64,000 nt of DNA. Source: Plazaster borealis (lineage: Eukaryota; Echinodermata; Asteroidea; Forcipulatida; Labidiasteridae). The notes below the pieces were generated by a model. The model was not told the DNA's origin, did not search any database, and was given only the letters and a program-made list of their open reading frames with translations. Positions 30,720 through 42,250 of this stretch are shown piece by piece. A program made the position numbers and the translations under genes. The stretch spans positions 18,189,701-18,253,700 of the forward strand of contig CM037469.1 in NCBI GenBank assembly GCA_021014325.1. The letters run 5' to 3'. Numbering within the stretch: position 1 is the stretch's first letter; every line of letters begins with the position of its first letter.

Positions 30720-31113
30720 TTAAAGGCATCGTACACGTTTGGTAATGACTCTGATAATTAATGACAATAAACACTTACTTGGTAAAAGTACAGCAGCTTT
30801 GGATAGTTTAATGCATTTGGAGAAACTTTTCACTTCGAAGTGCTGCGGTTATGGAAAAATTTATCATTTTTTATCCCCCAAAACATTTGAATCTGAGAAG
30901 CGTTATGCGTAACGCTTCTCAGAGTGTGTATTCCAATGCATATTTTTCTTCCTGCGTGAACATAACCGCTCCCGATTTTCGGCAATATCTCAAAAACGCT
31001 ACCACCTTTTGAAATAAAATTTTCACAGGTTAGTTTTATGGTATATATCTACAACTATATAGGTTTGAAACAAACAATAGGCTCCAATTACCAAACGTGT
31101 ACGATGCCTTTAA
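30720..31113. mobile_element. Family-II TTAA MITE
   Basis: TTAA-bounded; AAGGCATCGTACACGTTTGG at the left, ACCAAACGTGTACGATGCC at the right. The outer bases match family-I-like GGCA rather than GGGT, while the body is family II. Confidence 0.8.
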
Positions 31114-31175
31114 GGCGTGTTTTTGTGTACATTTCCCAATTTTTACATAAAATGACAGTCAGTTCCCCTTATGGT

Positions 31176-31181
31176 TTTATT
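31176..31181 (-). promoter_or_regulatory. Poly(A) signal of Reeler gene M
   Basis: TTTATT on the plus strand, i.e. AATAAA on the coding strand, 50 bases after the stop of gene M. Confidence 0.5.
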
Positions 31182-31231
31182 ACTTGCTAATCTATAAATC
31201 TAATCTACCATCCGCATTCTCATCTTGAATC

Positions 31232-31308
31232 TCAAAGACATGAAGCTAATGTCAATCCACTGATTAGACCGATAACTCCAAGAACGAACGACGTGCTCGG
31301 AGTACATG
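31232..31308 (-). CDS. Reeler gene M last exon (GPI-type tail)
   Basis: 77 bases after acceptor TTCTCTCCCCCAG, phase 1 entry, stop TGA. Encodes ACTPSTSFVLGVIGLISGL and a few more residues: a small-residue omega-site region followed by a ~17-residue hydrophobic C-terminus with nothing after it, as in GPI-anchor signals. The exon has the same length (77) and same position as the last exon of gene P. Confidence 0.72.
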
Positions 31309-31568
31309 CTGGGGGAGAGAACAGTAAAACATCGTTAAACTTGTTTTAAGTTGTTTGTGCTTTTTGATATTTCAATGAAATTTACATGATTCATCTGTAT
31401 ACTTAAATATAACTTTGCTCAATTTAAACTTATGATAATTATTATTAAATGTATACTTATCATACGTATCCAACAATATCATATGCTAAATATCATGTGC
31501 ATACACATCATTACGGTTCCGGTTTGTGGGGTACTGCATTGTTTAACCTATTGTCCCTTGTCTTAAAA

Positions 31569-31580
31569 AAAAAATAATAA

Positions 31581-31615
<35 letters not shown>

Positions 31616-31617
31616 AA
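31569..31617. repeat. (AATA)n microsatellite in gene M intron
   Basis: AATAATAATAAATAAATAAATA run of about 45 bases after a poly-A stretch, probably the tail of an insertion. Confidence 0.85.
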
Positions 31618-31814
31618 GTCCAGTGTTTCTACTGAGATTACCTATGGTGGGTCTATTGTTTCTATTGAGATTGCCTATAGTGGGGTCTATTGTTTAAAAT
31701 GGGCATTTCTCTAAATTTCATACAATTTCTCTATGTGTATGAACAACAAGGAAGACATTAGTATAATTTTGTACGGGAAAAATAACATGACAAATGAGTT
31801 GGACATAAACTTAC

Positions 31815-31856
31815 CGGTCGACGTGGTACTTGCTGCGGTAGTTGAATCTGCGGCAA
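31815..31856 (-). CDS. Reeler gene M stalk exon
   Basis: 42 bases, phase 1 at both ends, between TTGTAATTTAG and GTAAGT. Encodes AADSTTAASTTST, a Ser/Thr/Ala stalk suited to O-glycosylation, between the Reeler domain and the membrane anchor. Comparable small exons occur in N, P and Q. Confidence 0.65.
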
Positions 31857-32706
31857 CTAAATTACAATATTAACAAAAAGTAAACAATTATAAATAAATC
31901 AACCGAAATCAATTATCGTTCTATGCCATATTGACAAGGTTTCAAAGTCACACGGGAAGTGAGCAACAGCGATGCAAATGATGGAGGTAGTTGAAAAGCT
32001 AGTTCATTTTTTAGCTGCAGTACATTAGTTATGTTAATAACTTAGTTTTGACTCTATTTCGTATGCTTTTAATTGTATATTATATTCTTGTAATTTGGCC
32101 TGTGGGCACGAATTGAATGAACTAACCAACATACTACCGTGCATCAAAGAATACATAGACACATGCCTATAAGTCACACTAGTACAACAAAACTACCACA
32201 CCATTGCAGCCGATTCATGTTTAGTCAATGGTTTGTTAAAACCAGTCGACCAGCCCTCTTCGCTTGTTCATGATTCCACTTCTCGTCCTAATCCCTACAG
32301 CCGACATTAATGCCAAAGACCAGTATCCGAACTTTGTGTGACCCAAAAACAACAAAACATGTGTAAGTTTGAGGTCACTCGGTCATCGGAGTCACAAATA
32401 TACAGTAGTGACTACCCCAGAATATGTTTCCACTGTTTTCAAACACCGAGTTTTGGACTCGCAAGATCCAAACTAATGTTGTACTCATTTCTCAAATCTA
32501 AAGCATTTCGGTGGAAACCTCTATACCATGTCAAGTTATGTACTACTATCTGCGAACATTACTTTTTAAATCTAAAGCCTTACAATTAAACGACGGTGGC
32601 ATTTGCTTTCGCCCCTTCTTAGCAAAAACTAAAATTTTAGATTCACCAGAGCATGCAGTTATTCAGATGTCGTGTTTTAACTCAACAATGGTTAGAGAAT
32701 GCTTAC

Positions 32707-32825
32707 CGGGTTCTTCTGGGGGCTCCACCGTCACGGCAGGCCCGGCCATGAAGTTGAGTTGAGAGGAGGTGACGTCAAGGTAGAAAAAGCTCCTGCTGGG
32801 CTTCCCTGTCAGCACGATGGTAGCC
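32707..32825 (-). CDS. Reeler gene M exon 4
   Basis: 119 bases between GTTCCAAAAG and GTAAGC, phase 2 to phase 1. Encodes ATIVLTGKPSRSFFYLDVTS, then QLNFMAGPAVTVEPPEEP: the last strands of the Reeler domain and a Pro-rich exit. Paralogous exons: 42251-42369 (same length), 56310-56422 and 63414-63505. Confidence 0.75.
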
Positions 32826-33155
32826 CTTTTGGAACATAAAAAACAAAAAGTATAAGGACAGATTAAAACTGCGCAGGCATAGTGTATGATAAATCATAAA
32901 CATCGGTGAGCTGGAAAATAAGGCGACTTTCAAATTCGACTGCCAGGTATTTAACATTGACAAACTTATCACCTGGGCAGCTGATTAGGGCAGAAAATAA
33001 TGCTTAAACAATTCTGCTTAGCAAAAATAAGCAGGATACCAGCCATAGTATATGTGAGAGGGTATTTTGGCTGGTAACCTCATTCTGGTAAGCAGTATTT
33101 TATTGTGCTTAGCTACTTTTTGTACTTAAGCAGCTCTATGAAACTGGGCCCTGGG

Positions 33156-33310
33156 GTCGATTTCACAAAACTCTTCCTAACTTAGGACTAGTCCTAGGCA
33201 ATGCTAAGAGATAGGACTTGTCTTAAGTTAGAACCAGTACTTAAGACTAGTCCTATCTCTTAGCATTGCCTAGGACTAGTCTAAGTTAGGAAGAGTTTCG
33301 TGAAATCGAC
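33156..33310. mobile_element. Hairpin MITE in gene M intron
   Basis: GTCGATTTCACAAAACTCTT... pairs with ...AAGAGTTTCGTGAAATCGAC, with inner TAGGACTAGTCCTA and ATGCTAAGAGATAGGA arms. Near-perfect 155-bp palindrome. It directly abuts a second decayed palindrome (about 33000-33150, GCTTAGCAAAAATAAGC). Confidence 0.85.
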
Positions 33311-33657
33311 TTGGCAGCCATTGACTCTACTTATTATACTGACAGTTTATACTCACGTCCAGGTTTGGATATAAGAACTGATAACCCTTGGCTTCAAATT
33401 AACCTTGTGACTTATAAACAGTCGGCAAGTTACCCTTTCGGAAAACGCCCCAGTACTGACTTTTGTCTAATGCATATTTCTTAATGAAATTCAATGGAAA
33501 TTTCAGCCAAGTTTTATGAACCTTACCGGGCTTCAGAACAAGAAGATTTACAGAACAAGAAGATACTCGCATGGTGTGAGTACTTTCTTATTCTACATTG
33601 AGAAATACCCTTACATAATCTTCATTATCTGAAGTTTGCTCTTGGAATCAGTCTCAC

Positions 33658-33749
33658 CTAAATTGCAGCGGTCCCTCGTCCTGGTCCGGTGCATTCCACA
33701 CCCCGGCGACTGTCTTCCAACCTGTGTCATTGGTGTGTCCCCATGCAGA
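33658..33749 (-). CDS. Reeler gene M exon 3
   Basis: 92 bases between TTTTGTTACAG and GTGAGA, phase 0 to phase 2. Encodes SAWGHTNDTGWKTVAGVW, then NAPDQDEGPLQF. The W-x-AP motif (VWNAP) before the last Reeler strand is typical of the family. Equal in length to gene P exon 3 (92). Confidence 0.78.
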
Positions 33750-34296
33750 CTGTAACAAAATATCAACAATTACAACTATGAAAGTTGTGAAAAAGTTTTA
33801 CTGAACAGATGATGCAGATTTCTGGTATTCAAAATTCACGTCGTAAATTGGATGGCATGTATGGCATGGGTGGCTAGTACGAAAAGCGCTTACTTTTCAC
33901 TACTGTGGCCCTGGTTCTATTCCATAATGTGAGTAGAGTTAGGTCTCTACTTTGCCATGAATGTGTTCGCCCAATACACACAGGGAAACTGACTCCGAAA
34001 ATGGAACAACCGATTTGTTGTGGTGATGACATCTAGTGAATTGGGTCAATTGATACTCCTGGTCAACAAACTGACACTGATGAAGGTTGATCTCAGCATG
34101 TTCTGTGTTTAAAAAGTATATGCCTTTCGGGATGAATCTACTGTTCTTGAAATTATGCCTATACTTCACAAAGAGAAAAATAATACACATTAAAAAGTTA
34201 GCAGGTCCTGAGTCTGCTGCCCCCTAGCGTCCCAAAAGTATCAAATTTCAAAGAAATAAAAGAACTAAGTCAAAAACACTTGCTAACTCCGCTCAC

Positions 34297-34448
34297 ATTG
34301 TTGACTGAGTGGCACTCCAGGAGCGCCGTGTCCGGCGGTGGGTAAGCGAACGTCCCGACCGCCACATTGGTGTCTCGGGCACGGTCAGCACGCCGTGCCT
34401 GGACGAAAAATCCACCGATTAAGATGTGCCCTTTCACGGTGATATTTA
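34297..34448 (-). CDS. Reeler gene M exon 2
   Basis: 152 bases between GTTTCCTCCAG and GTGAGC, phase 1 to phase 0. Encodes VNITVKGHILIGGFFVQARR (the F.GFF.QAR strand that marks Reeler domains), then NVAVGTFAYPPPDTALLECH with the second conserved Cys. Equal in length to gene P exon 2. Confidence 0.82.
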
Positions 34449-34743
34449 CTGGAGGAAACAAAAGAATTTGAAAAAATATTGTAACGGGGGTAAAGGCCCT
34501 TTTAGAGATGCAATCCAAAAAATACATACTTCCAGTTTGTAATCCTTTTTGAAATTGTTTTCTACTTGAATACGTTATGTTATTTCTATTGAAAAAGACG
34601 TGCACACAACCTTAATAATAATTATACAGAGTTCCACTTTGCTGTTACATTGTAAATATCAAGCTGGTGTTGATGATTTAGTTCGAAGTCATTGTGAGAT
34701 AAGTGTTGTAAATTTCACCATGAAGGGCCATTGTTTCACATAC

Positions 34744-34951
34744 CGGTCAGGGATCCGCCGGCCGTATAATTGTCTGCATTCGTAGTGATGGTGAACGGCG
34801 GGGAAGCGGTGTCGTTGGCCAGACTGCTACCGTTGTTATGGCCGAAGGGAATCATGTCTGTGCAGAGGTTGGAGTACTTCTTTATTGGGACTCGACCGTG
34901 GTATCCAACCACCGCGGGGACGAGGATGAGTAGGAGTGTGATGTACATCAT
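34744..34951 (-). CDS. Reeler gene M exon 1 (signal peptide + Reeler start)
   Basis: Starts at the first ATG of MMYITLLLILVPAVVG, a signal peptide, and ends SLTG at a GTATGT donor (208 bases, phase 1). The first Cys is in NLCTDMIPFGH, followed by ASPPFTITT, both hallmarks of Reeler domains (reelin N-domain, F-spondin, FRRS1, insect defence/Noduler-like proteins). Longer upstream frames run through a poly-G/A tract at 35050-35090 and are not the gene. Full gene M: six exons, 690 coding bases, 229 residues: signal peptide, one Reeler domain, short stalk, GPI tail; predicted cell-surface. Confidence 0.82.
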
Positions 34952-34999
34952 GATTATAAGGAGTCGAACTGTCCGGTCAAACTGTGTAGAGTCAAACAT

Positions 35000-36343
35000 G
35001 AAAACGCATATTTTACCAGAAATTCGCAATAAAAGTCTCATTGCTCCATCCCCCCCCCCCCAAAAAAAAAAAAAAAAAAAAAAAAAAACCCAAACAAACA
35101 TTGTTTTAAAGAATTTAAAAATGATCTATATAACTGTAACCAGTCTCAACATAACTAAGATATCTGTTTGATGTAATTCAATTAGTCACCCCTAGAGTTT
35201 CTAATGTGTCTGTATGTAAATTGTATTAAAACCCTCCGATCGCCTACCGGTCTGCAGCAAGTAGACCGAAAACACATTAATTAGTTAATTACTCATCAAG
35301 TTTTTAGCAAAAATAGTTGAAACCTTTCAAGTTCTATCCTCAGACAGGCCCGATTGACAGAGTCTATGACCCTATAGGCAGTGTGACTCTGGGCTCAGAA
35401 TCTCCAGTTAGAAAACACTTTCTACATAGACTTGTGCACAATGTTTTTGCGGTTTTACAGTGAAAATACATACTAATTAACACAAACAAATTAAAAATTA
35501 ATATTTGTTAATTTTATTTTCTTCATACTGTCTCTACAACATATGGAAAGGTTATTAGGTTATTACGAAGGAGTTATACACGTTTCCCGACGGTCTTCTG
35601 GCTGCAGTACCTAATGGCAATCGTGTAAATCTGACAGGGGTGGGGCATCGCAGGGTTTTAAATTGTTGGTCACGTCCTCTCTCGGCCCCTGGAAAACCAA
35701 GCAGGATGTTGATGTCAAATTTCATGATAACAAAAAGTTGTCCCTTTTTGTTATCGTCATGCTTTTTACAGTTAAATTCAAAACAGTATTCAACAAACGA
35801 AATACTTGGCCATGGTGCGCTTTGGTGGCCTTGTAATATTGGTTAACAAACGGGTCAACGACTATCCGAAATGACTTTATCCATATAGCTTGGATGGTTT
35901 TGGATTTAAAAATTTGCATGGTTGGAACAAATTCAAGTGAGGTTTGTGGAGACACCATGTATTAACTCTTTCTCTTTCTCTATGAGTTGTGGTGGTTCTG
36001 AAAAGAACCAATGGTTAACAAATCCGATTCTTCTTTAGAACTATCACAGTTCGTAGAGAGTTTATGCATGCATTGTCTCCGCAAAACCGAGATTATTTGG
36101 AGATTATTTTTCATGGAAAAAGTTTAACTTCACCCGAAGTGATTTTGAACGTGCCATATACGATGGTTGAGGGCATCTGCAAGGTTATTTGTAGATTTGT
36201 TACTTTTTAGCATTTTACTTTGTGTATTGAGTTCATACCTTTCATTTCAGAACCAACTCCCAGGAATTTATCTTTGTTTCTTCATCAACAGAAACATGAT
36301 GCATTCAAGTGCTTTGCTTAAACGTCATTTTCAATTTGGTATT
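35000..36343. other. Upstream flank of gene M
   Basis: Contains a C/A homopolymer tract (35050-35090) and otherwise A/T-rich sequence. The gene M promoter should lie near 34960-35300. No coding exon supported. Confidence 0.45.
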
Positions 36344-36716
36344 TTAAAGGTATCGTACACGTTTGGTAATGACTCAAAACAAATATTAGCATAAAAACAT
36401 ACTTGGTAACAAGCAACGGAGAGCTGTTGATAGAATAAAACATTGTAGGAAACGACTCCCTCTGAAGTAACGTAGTTTTTGAGAAAGAGGTAATTTCTCA
36501 CTAAAATAATAAAAACTTCTTGCAAGAAGTGTTTATTCCTATCTGAAAGCACACAATTGTACAACAAGGGCGTTTTTTCTTTCATCATTTTCTTGCAACT
36601 TCGATGACCAATTGAGCCCAAATGTTCACAGGCTTGTTATTTTATGCATATGTTGGGATACAGAGAGTGAGAACACTGGTCTTTGAAAATTACCAAAACG
36701 TGTTCAGTGCCTTTAA
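36344..36716. mobile_element. Family-I TTAA MITE, full length
   Basis: TTAA-bounded; AAGGTATCGTACACGTTTGG to ACGTGTTCAGTGCCTTTAA. Inner hairpin AAAACTTCTTGCAAGAAGTG. A good reference copy for family I. Confidence 0.85.
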
Positions 36717-36904
36717 GTACAGGCCGGTTTGCAGAAAGCCCTGTCTACTTTGCAGCAGTGTTGTAGGTCTCGAGATTGGTTTCGGTCTCCCCCTCGGAGC
36801 TTAAGTTCTTGGTGTTGTTCTCGGGCTCAGACTACCGGGTCTCATCTACACCACAACTTTGCAGCAAAGCAAATGTTTGGTAACCTAAGTGCTTTAGTCA
36901 AATT

Positions 36905-37305
36905 TAATATGCGAGTAATAATAATAATACGCAGTTCTTATATAGCGCTTTATACTCCCGAAGGGTGTCTCAAAGCGCTCAGTACTTTCGCTACAAGGTA
37001 AGTGAAGTTACGTGTTGAAGTATGAGACCTATTCCTTTACATAGCACCATGTAATGGTTTACAAGGTGCTGTGGCGCAATACGTAGCCAATCAAACCAGG
37101 AACACCGGGGCGAACCCCTTCTCTTTACGATAAGTACACTGGGTTCTTTTACGTGCATTTCACAACACACGGGACCTACGGCTTAAAGTCCCATCCGAAG
37201 GACGAAGTGTCACGACTGGGATTCGAACCCACACTCTGCTGATCAGAAACACCAGAGCTTGAGTTCGGTGTTTTTATCCGCTCGGCCACGACACGCCACA
37301 GTAGT
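36905..37305 (-). mobile_element. tRNA-derived SINE, near full length
   Basis: On the minus strand: head GTGTCGTGGCCGAGCGGATA (A box), GTGGGTTCGAATCCCAGTCG (B box), body with GGGACTTTAAGCCGTAGG, and a 3' part AGCGCTTTGAGACACCC then GCGCTATATAAGAACTGCG. It ends in a TTATTATTATTA tail. The Leu/Ser-type tRNA head suggests an RNA polymerase III origin. Confidence 0.8.
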
Positions 37306-37744
37306 GGTAAACATAGTCATTTAATTATTAGTGCATGCGGAGCCATAGTGGAAAGTAGTTCGAACAGTTTGGACCACTACTTGGTAAAGAATAGGCTCTT
37401 TTCGAAAACACGGGTTTGGCTTTGGCTTCGGGCGTAGGCTCCATCAGTTAGGTGCTCTGTTGGTACGTGTGGCTTTCAAAGAGGAGGAGGGAGTCTAAGC
37501 CTAAACTCAAGCCGAAACCATGGATTCGAAAAGGCCATAACAAATAATATCATGGGCAACTCACTCTCTCGCCAATTGCTCTTGTCACCCAGCAGTCCTT
37601 TCCAAAAACACCGATGTACGTGAGTAACCAAAGTGTCTCGATAACAGAGCTTATGAGCATTGAAGCCGGCTAATTGTGTCATGGTGACACTTTTTGCAAG
37701 TTCTTATAAATAGCAGAATTTAGTTGCCTTGACCTGGTATAGTG

Positions 37745-37873
37745 ATGGCAAAATTGTGTTTCGGTCTGAATGCTTTCGTCATTGTGGAATTTATGCTCAT
37801 AGTGTGGTTCATTGGATTTGCCCTCGATCGACCACTAAGGTTTTATCCTAATCAGACAAAAGCTGCACCCACT
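37745..37873 (+). CDS. Candidate secreted-protein first exon
   Basis: ATG then 43 codons to a GTAAGA donor (phase 0). Hydrophobic stretch NAFVIVEFMLIVWFIGFALD resembles a signal peptide or anchor, followed by RPLRFYPNQTKAAPT with one NQT sequon. No downstream exon found, and it could be chance. Unrecognised. Confidence 0.2.
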
Positions 37874-38867
37874 GTAAGATTGATCACTATCCCTATTGGA
37901 AAGAAAGTATAAGTTTTGTAAACCGAGACCGGGTTTTTTGTGCGCCGATGCGTCTAACATCCGGCAATTAATATGCCGAGAGCTGTGGAAGTTCTTTACC
38001 CAGTGGCGTAACTAAGGGGGAACGGGGGGGGGGACGGGGGGAGGAGTTCCCCCAATATACACCATGTCTCCTTAAAGCTCCGCCCCTGGTGCGTTTTCAT
38101 TAACTGTACCAACCTGCCTACAAATTACATGCCACCTCTCGAAAGACCTTTTTTTAAATCTTTTTTTTATAAGACTTTTTCATTGCCTTTGCGGGTTATC
38201 CTTTGATAAAAGTATGATTATTTTGTATTTTCTCTTCTTTTGTTTTACAAATTGTATTCTGTCATGGCGTCTTGCAGTAATAATTTCCCTCGAATGAAAC
38301 TCAAATACATTCAAATAAAAATATAACGAGAAGAGTCTAGTTCTATATCCAACATGGTGGTTGGATTGAATGGGTTGAGAAGATGGCTTGTAAAAAAACA
38401 CTTACATCTAAGTTTAACTGATCAACACAATTAAGGAGACAGACAGAGCCAGTGTTTTATTACCTAGCCTCAGAACACTTTATTAGTCAAGCAGTCTTCA
38501 TAAGATGAAGGTAAATTTGTTTTTTAAATAACTACTAAGAAATGAATGTCGACGTGCAATTTATTTTTGCTGGAATTGACATGATTACCACATGCAGATT
38601 TTGTTTTAAGAAAGTCTATGTAACAATAATGTAGGGAACCCAAGTTCGCCCTCCGTGTTTAACTGTTTGATGTAACTTTGTTAAAAGCAATTATTTTCAA
38701 TAACAAGTTAAGTTTTTGTCCGCGACCTTTGAACTCACTCTCTTTTCCATTTTAGCTTTGAGCAAGAGAGAGAGAGAGAGGGGGGGCACATTTACTTTCG
38801 GTGGGTACTTTTCTATATTTATGGAGCAGGTGTCCCAGGGAAATCTGTCTCCCGGAGATTCTGTCCC

Positions 38868-38975
38868 CATACGGGAAATTAACATGGGCTGCAGGAGGAT
38901 GATTCAAAAGAGGGCGCTCTCAGAAGTAGTTTTTATATACAGTTCGCCGTGTGGGGGGTGTGGGTGGGGGGGGGG
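38868..38975. repeat. Short dispersed repeat, copy 1
   Basis: CATACGGGAAATTAACATGG ... GAGGATGATTCAAAAGAGGG ... ACAGTTCGCCGT is repeated at 42123-42212 (copy 2, upstream of the orphan Reeler exon). Confidence 0.7.
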
Positions 38976-39303
38976 GGACACACAGAATCTCCTGCCACAG
39001 GCTATGGCCATGCTCCGAATACTGTTTACTAGAGAGGGGTAATGTCCCAGAGCTCTCTGTAAGTTTAGTTTTTAATTAAATCTCCTTTTTGTCATATAAA
39101 TTGTGTACGTTTTAGGGCTAGTTGATCGGGTATTGTAAACTTGAATGTATGTATGTACTATAATGTAGTCGAATCTCTGTTGACCCTTTGCCGTTCATGA
39201 GGGTTACGGTGCTGTACTATTTCTGATACGATGTATGCTAAAGATTGGAGGATTAAAATCAATTCAAGCGCAGGTATCCTTTCATATCACATACTGGTAC
39301 GGC

Positions 39304-40390
39304 CAGTGGCGTAACTAGACATTTTCATTTGGGGGGGGGGGCAAGTGGTGGCAAACATTAAATTTGGGGGGGCAAAGAAGTGCAAGATTATCATTAAATA
39401 TGTTAACTGATAGTTAGTACACACCAGCTGATACACACCAATGCAGTTCTAAAACAGTCTACATATAGTTTGCAGGTAACAAAAGATTGCGAAAACAACC
39501 AAATCTTAGAGAACTTGTCATTTTTATAAAATAAAACTTTTCGACTGTATACAAGGATTAAATTACCAACAGTGATTACCAAGTATCAATTTAGAGTTGT
39601 AAACTGCATTCTCAAATTAGGCTCTGTGAGTGTGAGTACTAATTAAGTTGTTGTTTGTATGCTTTATTTCAGGGTAAATACCCACAAAATAATAATTGTG
39701 ACAAGTTAGTGTAAGCCATTAAAAAAAATCAAAATCAAAATACAGGATTGAAATTGTGGGTGTGCTTGTCGGGAGGGGCACTTGTGCTACTAGCGCTCCC
39801 AGTATTACTAACGGATACATCTTCTTCGAAATTCTCCTCGGCGGAATCCTCAGATGCAGAGTCCATGCAATACTCTGATGGTACCAAATCAGAATCAGAA
39901 TCTTCTGTATTTTCCCGTCTCTGCCTCTTAGGTGTTGGAGCACGAGGCAAAGACGGGCGCTTTGATATGGAGAAGAAATGGTCTAAGGGTGGTCTAAGCT
40001 ACATTTTCCGCTGGCCATTTTGCTGTTTAATGACTTGTGCATCTGATTACGTTGTGTTAACGGAGATTTCTGCGCTCAGACCACCACGTATTAAACTGAA
40101 CTTTGTGACTTCTGATCTTGCACTCTCTAAACCGCAAAACCACAATATACATTTACCGCCTATACGATCGCGCGCGCGTTTCCACGCATTTGTCATGACT
40201 GCGTTATAGTCCACATACTGATATGAATAAAAGTTTTACTTTTTACGGCAGCATTTTATGCAGCCTTAAACGATTTATATATTATAAGAATATACTTTTC
40301 TGTGATTTCATATGGGGGGCAAGGGGGGGCAAGGGTTCTGAGTGGGGGGGCGCAGGCCCCCCTGCCCCCCCCCCACTGGTGACGCCACTG
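39304..40390. mobile_element. Non-autonomous hAT-type element
   Basis: Inverted ends CAGTGGCGTAACTA...GTGACGCCACTG, flanked by GGTACGGC (39296-39303) and GGTACGTC (40391-40398), an 8-bp target duplication with one difference. Length 1087. Subterminal poly-G tracts at both sides. A minus-strand frame at 39735-39950 (PRAPTPKRQRRENTEDSDSD, acidic and Ser-rich) may be a transposase N-terminal remnant. No DDE or BED signature is left. The uninterrupted site is at about 215-235. Confidence 0.78.
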
Positions 40391-40734
40391 GGTACGTCAT
40401 CGTGTGGATTTTAGTGAATGCTCGTCTTTTTTAGAGGGCCGGCTGGCCTCCTTCCTGTGCCTTTACAACTATGCTTTCAATGTTGTTATTAAAATAAACG
40501 ATATGTGTTTGTATTATTTAAACATTTCATAGATTGTTGCTGGAGCGTCGATAGCTTTTAGACAATTTCCACCATCAATGTCCATGTTAAGCAAGAGCTA
40601 AACCACAAAACATGCCGATCACACTAAGAATAATTGAAGCGCCTTTGGAACAACCTAAATGAGACCAAAAAAAATACATTAAATTTGTAGAAACACATAT
40701 GGGTATTATAAAGTAATGTACTTTTTTCGGGTGA

Positions 40735-41067
40735 GATATCGCCTAAAATCACAAGGCCGGACGGCCACTTCAAGGTTAAGGGCTACACTTATCTGATTTT
40801 GGCTATCGACCCAAATCAACTGGTTGCCACCTACTCCTATGGCTGAAACAGGGTTACCCCCTTCAAAGTTATAAGGATGTAGGCATGGGTGTCATCCACT
40901 AGGAGTATGGAGCAGAATGCGCTACCTTCCAAACTTTTTATGAAGCAATTATGGTTAAGTGCCTTGCTCAAGGGCATAAGTGTCATGACCGGGATTCGAA
41001 CCCACACTCTGCTGCTGACAACACCAGAGCTTGGGTCCGGTGAACTGGACCGCTCGGACACGTTATA
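40735..41067 (-). mobile_element. tRNA-derived SINE, second body type, antisense
   Basis: Minus-strand head CGTGTCCGAGCGGTCC, B box GTGGGTTCGAATCCCGGTCA, then CCTTGAGCAAGGCACTTAAC. Body GGGGGTAACCCTGTTTCAGC and GGCCGTCCGGCCTTG, as in the SINE at 3580. Confidence 0.8.
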
Positions 41068-41271
41068 GTAATATGTTTGTTTTAAATTTCATCCAAAGCC
41101 ATTATTTCAAACACAAACAGCACCCTTTTCCCATCAACCATACCAAAAGTAACTAGAGCATACCAATTGAGAAGGTTGTTAAACCAAAGTTTTCCACACC
41201 CATCACAACTCATCACAACATCAAAATGCTTGGTTTCTGCATGAAATAATAATGACCCAAAATACACTTAC

Positions 41272-41316
41272 CACCACCAGCGGTAGGCTTGGGCGTCTGT
41301 GTTGTCTCAGTAATCC
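41272..41316 (-). CDS. Orphan Reeler locus N, stalk exon
   Basis: 45 bases, phase 1 at both ends, between GCTTTGAACAG and GTAAGT. Encodes ITETTQTPKPTAGG, a Thr/Pro stalk. It lies downstream (minus strand) of the exon at 42251 in matching phase. Confidence 0.55.
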
Positions 41317-41405
41317 CTGTTCAAAGCAAGACAACAAATAATACAAAATGACTATGTTAACCTTTGAAGGGAGAAGTTTAGCACTATGATTCTTTGGGAG
41401 AACTA

Positions 41406-41437
41406 CTGAAGACAGTCAGGGCATACACATCGAAACG
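41406..41437 (+). other. Decayed hammerhead-like motif
   Basis: CTGAAGA box and ATCGAAACG at the right spacing, but stem II (CAGTCAGG/CACATCG) is mostly unpaired. Related to 20526 and 26576. Confidence 0.3.
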
Positions 41438-42250
41438 TCCAGTTGTTACACATTTAAGAACTCTTATCAAATCCAGAAAATAATTTCAGGCTGATACGCA
41501 AACATAGACTTGCAAAATTATTGATCAGACAGGGATAACATCAATATTAGGCTTTATGGTCTACCAATCACGTTTAAACTGACGTGACAGGTGATCATCC
41601 TAATGGTTCTCAACTATACCTTGGGGATATTGTGCGACTCCAATTTAGTTCCAATTGTCATTGCTGGCAACAAGTTTGAAAAGGGTCCAAATTGTATAAG
41701 AGGTTTGTTGAGTTGATGAAACTTCTACCTTTTGATAACCCCTGGAGTTAAAGATTTCTGTGATACCTACAACTAGGAAAGTGAACCAAAGAGCATAATG
41801 TCTTGATATCTGAATCAGATAACAACAATTGTCTTCATATAGGCGGACATCACAAAGCCTAAAAAGTCCCACCCCTAACCCAATGCATGCAAAAGGAATA
41901 GTGAGAAAATGTTTCCATGTTCAGCACTGTAATCCGTGGCTCATTGGAGTAGCAGCATTTCATTCAGTGTCTTCAGTAACACTAAATCGTGACAATTTCC
42001 AGTCAGTCGACTCAAGGACCTATCAGAATATCAACGGCGCCACCAAGAGGGCTTGCTATGCCTTAAACCGAGTGTCACACACTCACCGGGTGCTATATTT
42101 TTTTCATACGAACTTTCTCTCCCCATACGGGAAAGAAAGTTGGGCTGGAGGAGGATGATTCAAAAGAGGGCGCTATCAAAAGAAGTTTGTATACACAGTT
42201 CGCCGTATGGGGGGGGGACAACAAATTTGTAGGAAAAAAATCTCGCTTAC

